Origin: JAPPHA01 sp964291635
GTDB lineage: Bacteria; Pseudomonadota; Alphaproteobacteria; Rhodobacterales; Rhodobacteraceae
Assembly (NCBI GenBank): GCA_964291635.2
Contig: OZ219906.1
Location: 1-64,000 of the forward strand
Direction: 5' to 3'
Length of the DNA: 64,000 nucleotides
Below, piece after piece: positions 8,698 through 17,135 of this stretch. Numbering within the stretch: the stretch's first letter is position 1; each line of letters starts with the position of its first letter. The notes beneath the pieces were generated by a model. It had not been told where the DNA came from. It saw nothing but the letters and a program-made list of their open reading frames with translations, and ran no database searches. Position numbers and translations under genes: made by a program.

Positions 8698-9540
8698 ATG
8701 AATGAACCTCCAGGATCGAGCGCTGCACCAGGGGTCTGGATCGGTCGGCAGAGCCGAATGCGGCTCCAGGACAGAACCTGGCGCGAAGTCGAGGATTACC
8801 TGGGCACTTCGCGTGCCATAATCATACCTTCGGGTTCGACTGAACAGCACGGGCCGATCGGAATCATCGGAACCGATTCCGTCTGTGCCGAGTCGATCGC
8901 CGGGTCCGTGGGAGACCGCGTCGGCGCCCTGGTCGCACCGACGATTTCCTTCAGCCCGGCGCCATTCAACCTGTCCTTTCCCGGTACGATCTCGATCCCG
9001 GAAGATGTCTTTTCTGCATTGGTCCACGAAATCATCCGGAGCCTGCATTCCCAAGGATTCGCTTCGTTCTATTTCGTGAACGGTCACGGCGCGAATCTTC
9101 GACCGCTTAATGCAGTCAACCTTTCGGACCTCGACAATGCCAGGATACGCGTCAGGAGCTGGTGGGAGTTTCCCGAAACAATGTCCCTCCGGCAGGAATT
9201 CTACGGAGACTGGGAAGGCATGCATGCAACGCCATCCGAAATCTCCGTCACGCAGGCGGTTGGGCGTGTCGTTTCAGCGGACGATGTACCGGAAGCGCTG
9301 ATTCAACCCGAACGGCTGAGCCAGGAATACATCAGGGCCTGTGCCGGTGACCGGCATGGACCGCCCGGCGAGCACAGGGCACGTTTCCCTGACGGCAGGG
9401 TCGGATCCCACTCGGCGCTGGCATGTCCTGACCACGGCCTCGAACTGATGAAAACCGCCGTCGCGGAAATCGCCGAAGACTTCCTTCGGTTCGCTGGCCC
9501 GGCCCACAAAGGCAAAAAGCGGAACGGAACGTCGACGTGA
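8698..9540 (+). CDS. Creatininase-family amidohydrolase
   Basis: Metal-dependent amidohydrolase of the creatininase superfamily, which includes creatininase, mycofactocin MftE and formamide hydrolases. Family features are seen in order: PSGSTEQHGP (Glu and His ligands), GTDSV (Asp), FVNGHGANLRPLN, and GMHATPSEIS with a late Glu ligand. The start is uncertain: ATG at 8698, or ATG at 8758 just before RLQDRTW. It follows the amino-acid binding-protein gene in the same orientation with about 165 bases between, so it may process the imported compound. The substrate cannot be named from sequence. Confidence 0.88.
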   Translation: MNEPPGSSAAPGVWIGRQSRMRLQDRTWREVEDYLGTSRAIIIPSGSTEQHGPIGIIGTDSVCAESIAGSVGDRVGALVAPTISFSPAPFNLSFPGTISIPEDVFSALVHEIIRSLHSQGFASFYFVNGHGANLRPLNAVNLSDLDNARIRVRSWWEFPETMSLRQEFYGDWEGMHATPSEISVTQAVGRVVSADDVPEALIQPERLSQEYIRACAGDRHGPPGEHRARFPDGRVGSHSALACPDHGLELMKTAVAEIAEDFLRFAGPAHKGKKRNGTST

Positions 9541-9626
9541 TCGGCAACGCCTGCCTTGCCGGGGCGCGGAACCAGGGATCGAAAACCTCGCCCGCAAGAC
9601 AAGGGATGCGATAGACCGGCAATACG

Positions 9627-10386
9627 ATGCGCTCACCACGAGACACAACGACCGGGCTCCAGACTGTCTCGAGATTCCGGAACGCGTTACTGGCGGCGCT
9701 CAGGGAGAGGTCGGACCCGGTTCGAGCCGAACAGCAGCAGCGATACATGAAATCCGATATCCCGTTCTTTGGAGTGTCCGTACCCGAAGTTCGCCGGATT
9801 AACCAGGGAAACCTCGCGCGCGTTCCGTTTTGCCAGCGCCGACGCCTGGCAGGCAGCGATCCTGTCAATCTGGCGGTCCGCCGAGCGAAGGGAGGAGTTG
9901 TATTCTGCCGTCGAACTCCTGAACGACCCGGCATACAGGGCCTGGCTGTCACCTGACCGGATCAACCTGATCAGGGAGCTTGTCGTCACGGGCGCGTGGT
10001 GGGACCTTGTTGATGGAATCGCGTCCCATGCAACCGGTCAAATGCTCGCCGCCTACCAAACAGAGACGAGCACGATCCTGCGAATCTGGTCCGTCGAGGA
10101 AGACATCTGGCTGAGACGAACAGCGATTCTCGCCCAGTTGCGATTCAAGACCGAAACCGACCGGACGTTGCTGGTCGACGTCATCGAGCCGTCGATCGAG
10201 CGGCAGGAGTTCTTTCTTCGCAAGGCAATTGGCTGGGCACTTCGGGAATATTCGAAAGTCGAGCCGGAATTCGTTCTCGACTACATTGCCAGGAATGCCG
10301 ACCGACTGTCTCCCCTGACGAAACGCGAAGGATTGAAGGTCCTTGCGAAACAAGGGCGCGTCAGCGACGCCTCGGGCAGGGATTGA
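9627..10386 (+). pseudogene. AlkD-like DNA alkylation repair protein, frameshifted
   Basis: The first frame encodes the N-terminus (ALRERSDPVRAEQQQRYMKSDIPFFGVSVPEVRRI). The rest of an AlkD-family HEAT-like repeat protein continues in another frame (ADAWQAAILSIWRSAERREELYSA, then LRKAIGWALREYSKVEPEFVLDYI). The shift lies near position 9800. AlkD proteins are DNA glycosylases that remove alkylated bases by cradling DNA in tandem helical repeats. Apart from the single shift the sequence is well preserved, so this is either a recent pseudogene or a one-base assembly error. Confidence 0.85.
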
Positions 10387-10432
10387 ATCAGGGCCGGCCC
10401 GGCCACCGCCGTCGGGTCATGTCACCGGACGG

Positions 10433-11225
10433 TCATTCCGAAAACGTCAATTCAACGCTTCCCAGGATTCCGAAATCCGCCCGAATGCACTCTCCGGGGC
10501 TGGCCGGGTAAATGTCGGTGCTCACTCCGGTGATGACCCGGTCTCCGGCACGAAGCCGATGACCATGACCGGGAAGGTTATTGGCAAGCCAGGCAACGAC
10601 ATTCATCGGATGTCCGAAAACGTTCTTGCCGCTGCCAACCCCCGCACAACGTCATCGACCCAAAGCTCGACCCGACAGTCCGCAAGCTCGATCTCGCGCC
10701 ATTTCGAATTGGACTGTCCGTGAACCCAACCGAGGTGGACCGCATTGTCGGCCGCGAACGAAGGAGCATCGTAGACCCCCAGTTCTCGAAACCGTGACCA
10801 ACCAGCTCGATCGCGGGAATCATGTCGCCGACACAAGGGACAATGTTATCGCGGTTCCATGCCGTGCCCGAAGGACCGGTTTCCGGCACGTCTCGCGCGA
10901 TGACGAAAGCAAACTCCGGCTCCAGGGCCAGCATGGGGAACGAATCGGCCGCGAAAACCTGCCCGGATCGCCAGCACAAATTGGAGAAAAGGCGCCCGAA
11001 CACCGGAAAGTCGATGGAGAGCAACTCCTGGGCATGGGTATTCGTGCAGGCGGCCTTGTACCCGATCAATGAGCCGCCGTTGCAAGCGAGGATACTCTCA
11101 ACCAACGCGCGCTGGGCAACGTAACCTTCGGCGAGGCTGGCAGGGCGAACTTCGTCAGGGATGTGGGGAGACCTAATGAGTCCCCGGCGAACCGAATGAA
11201 AGAAACTCGCTGATGTCTGCGTCAC
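10433..11225 (-). pseudogene. 2-keto-4-pentenoate hydratase-like (FAH superfamily) gene with two frameshifts
   Basis: Reading three frames in turn gives a full-length member of the hydratase/decarboxylase branch of the fumarylacetoacetase superfamily: YVAQRALVE and LEPEFAFVIARD (metal-binding E-x-E), then ELGVYDAPSFAADNAVHLG, then GSGKNVFGHPMNVVAWLANN ending in ILGSVELTFSE. The first shift is near 10800. The second is in a G-run near 10645, where one missing G would restore RGVGSGKN. Such enzymes act in meta-cleavage catabolism of aromatic compounds. Two shifts in one gene, at least one in a homopolymer, point to recent decay or sequencing error. It is convergent with the AlkD-like gene, which is also broken. 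Confidence 0.85.
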
Positions 11226-11676
11226 ATGTGCAACCGTCAGATGAATGGTACCTTGTTCCTAGAACCGGTTTTCGGAATTGTTGTCAAGCCGCACTGACTG
11301 GCGACTGGCATGACGTCCCGTCAGCCCGTTCGTGTTGGCCGGAGGGTCGCCATTCCCGGCGGCCCACGGGAAGAAAACGTCCGGCGGTCGAAGATTATTT
11401 CAGGGTTGACCGTTCATCGGGTGAAACATCAGAATGGCAAGATGCCGCCAAAGCCATCGCTTGGGGCAGTTCCGACTGATCTTGCGTGGCACCAGCGCGA
11501 CAGACGACGAATGTCCTCGCCGGGCCCATGCACGGGCTGCGACTGGTGAAGTATTGCGGGGACAACCGGGAAAGGGACGAACGCCATGCGGTACACTCAA
11601 ATGTTGTTTTCGGCAGCGACTTCGATGGCAGTGGCCCGTCGCGGCTCGGATGCAACCGGTCACCTGAGGTGAAATC
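11226..11676. other. Intergenic region upstream of the NCS2 permease gene
   Basis: About 450 bases with no supported gene on either strand. A clear GAGGTGA Shine-Dalgarno lies at its end for the permease gene. I see no strong hairpin or promoter here. Confidence 0.4.
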
Positions 11677-13446
11677 ATGTCAGCGGAAACCAAGTCACAA
11701 GAGAGTTCCATTCGCTACGAGGCCGATGAACAACCCCCGTTACCCTTGTCCGCCGGCCTCGGCCTCCAGCTTGCTGTCCTGACGATCGCAGGCATCGTCT
11801 TCACACCCGCAATCGTTGTCAGCGCAGCGGGAGGGTCCGATGAATACGCGTCGTGGGCGGTGTTTGCGGCCGTCGCCATTAGTGGTCTGACGACGTTTCT
11901 GCAAGCGCGCCGAATCGGCCGCGTCGGGTCAGGATACGTGCTGCTCATGGGAACATCCGGCGCGTTCATCGCCGTATGTGTTGCCGCAATCGCCAAGGCC
12001 GGACCGGCAACGCTGGCGACGCTGGTGATCGCATCTTCGCTGTTTCAGTTTGCCCTGGCCCATCGGCTGGACCTGTTTCGGCGGGTCCTGACACCGACCG
12101 TCGCCGGAACAGTGATCATGTTGATCCCGGTCACCGTGATGCCGATCGTGTTCGAAAACATGACGAAAGTTCCCGAAACGTCATGGGTCCTCGCGGCTCC
12201 ATTGACAGCACTTGTTACGATTGTCGTCATCACGGTCCTCGCCTTGAAGGCAACCGGAACACTCCGGCTCTGGGCACCCGTAATCGGTGTGATCGTGGGG
12301 TCGGTTTTCGCGTCTTTCTTTGGCCTATACGAAGTCGAAAGCATCGCCGACGCGTCGTGGGTTGGCTTGCCTGAAGGCGCCTGGCCCGGAATAGATCTGC
12401 AATTCGGGGCCGCCTTTTGGGCGTTGTTGCCCGCGTTTGTTCTCGTCACACTCATCGGTGCGATCGAAACGGTTGGCGACGCGGTGGCAATTCAGCGTGT
12501 TTCCTGGCGGAAACCACGGGCCGTCGACTATCGTGCCGTTCAGGGCGCTCTTTCGGCCGACGGTGTCGGCAATCTTTTGTCGGGCATTGCCGGGACCGTT
12601 CCCAACACAACCTACTCGACCAGCATTGCCGCGACCGAACTGACCGGCGTGGCCGCACGCACAGTCGGTATTGCGGCCGGTGCCATTTTCGTGATTTTTG
12701 CGTTCGTGCCCAAGGCGCTGGCGGCAGTTCTGGCCGTCCCTCTACCTGTCGTCGGGGCATACCTGGTGGTGCTGCTCGCCCTGTTGTTCATGGTCGGGAT
12801 AACCGTCGTGCTCCGTGATGGAATCGACTACCGCAAGGGGGTGATTGTCGGAATTTCGTTCTGGGTGGGGGTCGGTTTTCAAAACAAGGCGATCTTCCCT
12901 GACCTCGTGACGGGCGTTGCCGGCGGCCTCTTCGAGAACGGAATGACCTCCGGAGGGCTCGTCGCAATCTTGTTGACACTGTTCGTGGAGCTGACGTCTC
13001 CGCGTCGAAGCAAGATGAGGTCCAAGCTGGATCCGTCGGCGCTGCCAAAGATACAGGAGTTCCTTCATTCGTTTTCGTCGCGTTGCGGATTCGATTCCCT
13101 GATGGCGAACCGTATCGAGGCAGCGGCCGAGGAAACCCTCCTGATCCTGCACGAATCGGAGCGCGAATCCGGCGAACCAGGTCAACGCAATCTCTCGGTG
13201 ACCGCCCTTCGGGACAGCGAAACCGCGGTGCTCGAATTCGTTGCGACCGGAGCGGAAGAAAACATTCAGGATCAAATCGCATTCCTGGGCAAGCAGGTCG
13301 CCGGCCCCGACAGCATCGAGAACGACGTCGCATTTCGTCTCCTCAGGCATCTCTCATCGTCGGTTCGCCATCAGCAATTCCACGACACCGACGTGATTAC
13401 GCTCAGCGTGAAGCCATCTTCCGGCCCGGCGCCAAGGCAGGCCTGA
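11677..13446 (+). CDS. NCS2 (xanthine/uracil permease) family transporter with C-terminal RsbW-like domain
   Basis: Nucleobase:cation symporter-2 family membrane protein. Roughly residues 25–445 carry 12 or more hydrophobic segments with NCS2-like features (VGSGYVLLMGTSGAFI; IETVGDAVAIQRVSWRKP, the equivalent of the helix-8 Glu region; GNLLSGIAGTVPNTTYSTSI). The last 140 residues are soluble. They contain MANRIEAAAEETLLIL, which resembles the N-box helix of histidine-kinase-like/anti-sigma (HATPase_c) proteins, followed by alternating strands. Total length is 589 residues, against about 430–480 for plain NCS2 permeases. The likely role is purine or pyrimidine uptake; the tail may regulate or sense. 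It is preceded by a clear Shine-Dalgarno. Confidence 0.88.
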   Translation: MSAETKSQESSIRYEADEQPPLPLSAGLGLQLAVLTIAGIVFTPAIVVSAAGGSDEYASWAVFAAVAISGLTTFLQARRIGRVGSGYVLLMGTSGAFIAVCVAAIAKAGPATLATLVIASSLFQFALAHRLDLFRRVLTPTVAGTVIMLIPVTVMPIVFENMTKVPETSWVLAAPLTALVTIVVITVLALKATGTLRLWAPVIGVIVGSVFASFFGLYEVESIADASWVGLPEGAWPGIDLQFGAAFWALLPAFVLVTLIGAIETVGDAVAIQRVSWRKPRAVDYRAVQGALSADGVGNLLSGIAGTVPNTTYSTSIAATELTGVAARTVGIAAGAIFVIFAFVPKALAAVLAVPLPVVGAYLVVLLALLFMVGITVVLRDGIDYRKGVIVGISFWVGVGFQNKAIFPDLVTGVAGGLFENGMTSGGLVAILLTLFVELTSPRRSKMRSKLDPSALPKIQEFLHSFSSRCGFDSLMANRIEAAAEETLLILHESERESGEPGQRNLSVTALRDSETAVLEFVATGAEENIQDQIAFLGKQVAGPDSIENDVAFRLLRHLSSSVRHQQFHDTDVITLSVKPSSGPAPRQA

Positions 13447-13634
13447 AGCCCGGCGGTCGCAACCCGAAATCACGGGAACACTCCTCGATGGTCGTGGTGA
13501 ACGACCTGCAACGGCCGCGTCCGGTCCGGATGAACGACACGGCCAAAGCGAGGTTCACGGGAACGATCCCGAAAGGGAAACAGCGTAGGTGTCCGAGGTG
13601 AACCGACGCGCCTGCGGGACATTTTCCGTCGCCG

Positions 13635-15056
13635 TCAGGCTACAAGGATCACTCCTCCTTGCTGGCGAGGATCCGAGCGCTGCACGTTTGGCAGAATCCG
13701 TCCCCCGGAGAGACCTTCGTGCCCCTGCACGATCTCTCCCGCCAGCGAGTTCGGTTCGGACTTCAGAATTCGAGCCGGGACGATCCGTCCGAGCAGCACG
13801 TCGCCGGCCTGGACATGCACCGAATTCATATATGGAGAACGGCCAACCAGCTGGCCTTCGAGGCGGCCACGTTTTTCCAGGAGAACCGGGAGAACCCGAC
13901 CGACCTGGGAACGCTGAAACTCGCGCTGTTGGCCGCTCAAAACCTCCTGGAGCCGTGCCAGGCGATCCGACTTTTCGGCCTCGTCCACCTGGTCACGTTC
14001 CGCCGCGGGCGTTCCCGGCCGCGCAGAGTATTTGAACGAGTATGCCTGGGCGTAGACAATCTCATCGCAGAGGCGCAGCGTCTGCCGGAAATCCGATTCC
14101 GTTTCGCCTGGAAAACCGACGATGAAGTCACCGGAAATCGCGATGTCGGGGCGAGCCTTTCGCGTTCTTTCGATCACGCCACGGTAAAACGCGGACGTGT
14201 GCCTGCGGTTCATGGCCCGGAGCACCCGGTCCGACCCGGACTGGACCGGAAGATGGAGATACGGCATCAGCTTGCCAGTATCGCCGAACGCGGCGATCAG
14301 ATCGTCACTCATGTCCTTTGGATGTGATGTCGTGAAGCGAATCCGTTCGATTCCATCCAGTTCCGCCATCGCACGAATCAGTCGGGCCAATGACCATTCG
14401 GACCCGTCCGGCCCTGGTCCGTGGTAGGCATTCACGTTCTGCCCGAGCAGGGTAATCTCGACGACACCGTCATCCGCGAGATTCCGGGCGTCTGCCAACA
14501 CGCCGGCAACCGGACGGGATGATTCGGCACCGCGGGTATACGGAACAACGCAAAACGAACAGAACTTGTCACACCCTTCCTGGACGGTCAGGAATGACGA
14601 AAAGTTCCGGCGTGCGCGGCCGGAAACGCCGGGCAGGTGATCGAACTTGTCCTCTTCAGGAAACTCGGTATCGAGCTGCTTCTCGCCACTTGCTGCCTTT
14701 TCCACCATCCCCGGAAGCCGGTGATACGATTGCGGCCCAACAACGATATCGACAAGCGGCTGCCGGCGAAAAATCTCCGCGCCTTCCGCCTGCGCGACGC
14801 AACCTGCCACGCCGATCAACAGGTCGGGTCTTGCGCGTTTGAGCGGCTTGTACCGGCCCAGCTCCGAATAGACCTTTTCCGCCGCTTTTTCGCGGATGTG
14901 GCAGGTATTGATAAGAATAAAGTCGGCGTCGTCCCGGTTCGACACCGGTTCAAAACCGGACTGGCCAAGCACGTCGACCATGCGTTCGGAGTCATGGACG
15001 TTCATCTGGCAGCCATGCGTACTGACGTAGAGTTTCCTGACTCGGGATGGCTTCAC
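13635..15056 (-). CDS. miaB: tRNA-2-methylthio-N6-dimethylallyladenosine synthase
   Basis: Radical-SAM methylthiotransferase that adds a methylthio group to i6A37 of tRNAs reading UNN codons. The 473-residue protein has the UPF0004 domain with three cluster Cys (about C16, C52, C86: THGCQMN, NTCHIR, VAGCVAQ), the radical-SAM CxxxCxxC (CDKFCSFC, about residues 162–169), and a C-terminal TRAM domain. The order and length match MiaB rather than MtaB or RimO. The start is GTG. It lies just upstream of irr in transcription terms, in the same direction but as a separate gene. Confidence 0.97.
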   Translation of the reverse strand: MKPSRVRKLYVSTHGCQMNVHDSERMVDVLGQSGFEPVSNRDDADFILINTCHIREKAAEKVYSELGRYKPLKRARPDLLIGVAGCVAQAEGAEIFRRQPLVDIVVGPQSYHRLPGMVEKAASGEKQLDTEFPEEDKFDHLPGVSGRARRNFSSFLTVQEGCDKFCSFCVVPYTRGAESSRPVAGVLADARNLADDGVVEITLLGQNVNAYHGPGPDGSEWSLARLIRAMAELDGIERIRFTTSHPKDMSDDLIAAFGDTGKLMPYLHLPVQSGSDRVLRAMNRRHTSAFYRGVIERTRKARPDIAISGDFIVGFPGETESDFRQTLRLCDEIVYAQAYSFKYSARPGTPAAERDQVDEAEKSDRLARLQEVLSGQQREFQRSQVGRVLPVLLEKRGRLEGQLVGRSPYMNSVHVQAGDVLLGRIVPARILKSEPNSLAGEIVQGHEGLSGGRILPNVQRSDPRQQGGVILVA

Positions 15057-15181
15057 GCTCTTGTCACCGTATCGTTGCCGAAGAAAACCGATCCGGGCGG
15101 GTTCAATACTTGTCCCGGTCGGCGTTCAGGAGGTTTCCTGGAAATTCCGGACGCCTGACCCGTACTGGACAGTCCACGGTC

Positions 15182-15631
15182 TCACTGCACTTCACGCAAG
15201 CGAACGACGACATCAACACGAGCTATTTCAGTGCCCGCGGGCGGAGGAGTCAGCACATTGACGTTGACCGAGTTCGCCGGTGCATCCACTAGCTGCCCTG
15301 TCCTCTCGTTGAAAAAATGCGCGTGGTCGTCAGTACAGGTATCAAAATAGGACTTGTGGCCATCAACCGTGATTTCGTTCATCAGGCCTGCCCTGCAAAA
15401 CAGGCGGAGCGTATTGTACACGGTCGCCAGCGAAACCATCGAACCATTTTTCGCCGCGAGCGCGTGCAAACCCTCGGCAGTCACATGCCGATTCAAACCG
15501 TCACCTACAAGCAGTTCGGCCAGAGCCAGCCTTTGCCGTGTCGACCTGACGCCGGATTTCTCGAGCCAGTCCGAGGCCCGTCCCTGAACAGTGCCCTTCA
15601 TCTGCCCGTCAGCCTCGCCCAATTCCGCCAT
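15182..15631 (-). CDS. irr: Irr-type Fur-family iron response regulator
   Basis: Fur-superfamily DNA-binding regulator, 149 residues. The winged-helix domain contains GVRSTRQRLALAELL and the recognition-helix segment VSLATVYNTLRLF. The dimerisation domain has CTDDHAHFFNE. Alphaproteobacterial Irr responds to heme and iron status instead of binding Fe2+ like classical Fur. The usual HHH stretch appears as HAH here. In many alphaproteobacteria irr is divergent from fabA; here fabA is on the plus strand about 24 kb away with accessory DNA between. The first ATG and an internal ATG at codon 11 are both possible starts. Confidence 0.88.
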   Translation of the reverse strand: MAELGEADGQMKGTVQGRASDWLEKSGVRSTRQRLALAELLVGDGLNRHVTAEGLHALAAKNGSMVSLATVYNTLRLFCRAGLMNEITVDGHKSYFDTCTDDHAHFFNERTGQLVDAPANSVNVNVLTPPPAGTEIARVDVVVRLREVQ

Positions 15632-16209
15632 CTTGGCAATCTGTCACGTCAATATGCCGAATTTCAGACCGAATTTCAAATGCCGTTTAACTTGGGATCA
15701 ACAAGAAAGTTTCGGGCCCGCCACACCGACGAATCCAGCCTGAACGTATCCACCAGGCCACGCCCGACAGGTCGAGCCGACCGGCCAACCGGTCAAGCAG
15801 CAGGTCGGTCTCGAAAATTGGCCCGGTCAAGAAAATGGCCGAGGCCTGCGCCTTCCGGCTCCGCAAGCGGGGATTACTCAAGGACAGGAATTCGCTGGGC
15901 TGTTCCTTCCAAATCAGTATCTGTCGCACGTGTTTCGGCCTTTTGGTCCCGTCCCCGATCTCCGCAATAATTCCCCGAACCGGTCATCCACGCCCCGTGG
16001 CCCGGTGTCCCCGGACATTTTCCCGTCAATCATGGCAGAGTCGCGTTCGAAACCGACCACGATCCAGGCCTTGTCCGAAAATCCACAAACCAAACCCTGC
16101 GGCAGGGGCATGACATTCCCGCTCGGGTCCTTTCTTCGCATGACCGCAACAACGCACCTGGCCTTCGGTCCGGATACCGAAAGCACGAGAGGTTTGCATT
16201 CCGAACGCC
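15632..16209. other. Intergenic region between irr and nrtR
   Basis: About 580 bases. The part next to irr is locally AT-richer and should hold the irr promoter. Open frames on both strands have arginine-rich shadow-like composition and no domain I recognise. This is also the left border of the block that separates irr from fabA. Confidence 0.4.
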
Positions 16210-17055
16210 TCAATCCCTTTCCCGGCTGTCGCCGCCCGGTAGACGCCCGGGGCCGGAAATTGTCCGGGCCGCCATGGCCGGCCGGCCGTCGTCCGTCTTT
16301 CTTGCAGCCCACAGCGATGCGGGCCGGCCGCGGACTGGCCACCTGTCTCTCGCGACCGGCGCCAAAGACGCCAAATCGCGCAGAGAATCCGTATCATGGC
16401 TCGACATGCGTTCACTTAGCTCCGGCGGTGGAGCCGCCGAACCGCGTTGGTCGAAAGCTCCGCTCTCGCGTACGAATCGCTGGAAATTGCCCGGATCCAG
16501 CGGGAATCCCCAGACCGATTCGTAAACCTGCCGCAGTTGCCGGATCGTAAACTCCTGAGGACAGAACCGAGCCGCGAGCGCGGTGTGTTTCATCCCTGAC
16601 CGGATCTGTTCGAGCGCATCCCTGACGATCTGTGTATGATCGAAGGCGAGGGGGAGCGCGCCGCTTTCGATGGCCTCCACCGGCTTGAAGCGGGTGTTTG
16701 CTGCATCCCCGCCGGCCTTTGGAGACGCCGGAAACTCGGCGCAGATTGCCCAAAAGGCGACAGTGACGACCCGCATGCGCGGATCCCGGTCAGGCGCACC
16801 GAAAGCGGCAAGTTGCTCCATGTACCAGGTGCCTTCCGCGAGTCCGGTCTCCTCGGCAAGTTCCCGGGCGGCAGCTTCCTGCAGATCCTCTTCCGGGAGC
16901 ACGAAGCCGCCGGGCAAAGCCCAGGCGTCGAGATAGGGCGCGCCTCCCCGCTTGATCAACAACACGTTGAGTTCGTCGTCACGGATCATGAACAGCGCCA
17001 CGTCAGCGGTTACCGCGAATGGCGGAAAGGCCGAAGCGTCATATTCGGAAGTCAT
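16210..17055 (-). CDS. nrtR: NrtR-type Nudix transcriptional regulator
   Basis: Two-domain protein: an N-terminal ADP-ribose-pyrophosphatase-like Nudix domain (about residues 10–150) and a C-terminal winged helix (QEFTIRQLRQVYESVWG, then FQRFVRESGAF, and a GRPASLW end). NrtR proteins repress NAD-metabolism genes and bind ADP-ribose as the anti-repressing ligand. The Nudix box is complete (G-x5-E-x7-RE-L-x-EE-x-G-L), whereas many NrtRs have a degenerate box, so hydrolase activity may be retained. I chose the ATG before TSEYDASAF because the longer frame runs through palindromic promoter DNA. It is divergent from the ARPP–ADP-ribosylglycohydrolase gene, its probable target. About 281 residues, slightly long at the C-terminus. 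Confidence 0.9.
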   Translation of the reverse strand: MTSEYDASAFPPFAVTADVALFMIRDDELNVLLIKRGGAPYLDAWALPGGFVLPEEDLQEAAARELAEETGLAEGTWYMEQLAAFGAPDRDPRMRVVTVAFWAICAEFPASPKAGGDAANTRFKPVEAIESGALPLAFDHTQIVRDALEQIRSGMKHTALAARFCPQEFTIRQLRQVYESVWGFPLDPGNFQRFVRESGAFDQRGSAAPPPELSERMSSHDTDSLRDLASLAPVARDRWPVRGRPASLWAARKTDDGRPAMAARTISGPGRLPGGDSRERD

Positions 17056-17061
17056 GGAAAA

Positions 17062-17121
17062 AATATAAATTGTCTTATTGACAATATCAAGAGACAACAT
17101 ATATATTGTCCGTTCTACAAT
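17062..17121. promoter_or_regulatory. Divergent promoters overlapped by NrtR-type palindromes
   Basis: Three palindromes lie in the AT-rich gap: ATTGTC-N5-GACAAT (17069–17085), GACAA-N8-TTGTC (17093–17110) and ATTGT-N7-ACAAT (17105–17121). Rightward promoter: TTGACA at 17078 and TATATT at 17102 with an 18-base spacer. Leftward promoter: TTGATA and TATATT with a 17-base spacer, the latter only 6 bases from the nrtR ATG, so that transcript may be leaderless. Operators overlapping both promoters fit autoregulation plus repression of the partner gene. Confidence 0.8.
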
Positions 17122-17135
17122 AAAAGGAGGCAACC

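Noticed and set aside
15914..16342. Minus-strand frame of about 140 codons overlapping the 3' end of nrtR
   Set aside because: No recognisable domain, no ribosome-binding site, and it overlaps an identified gene in another frame.
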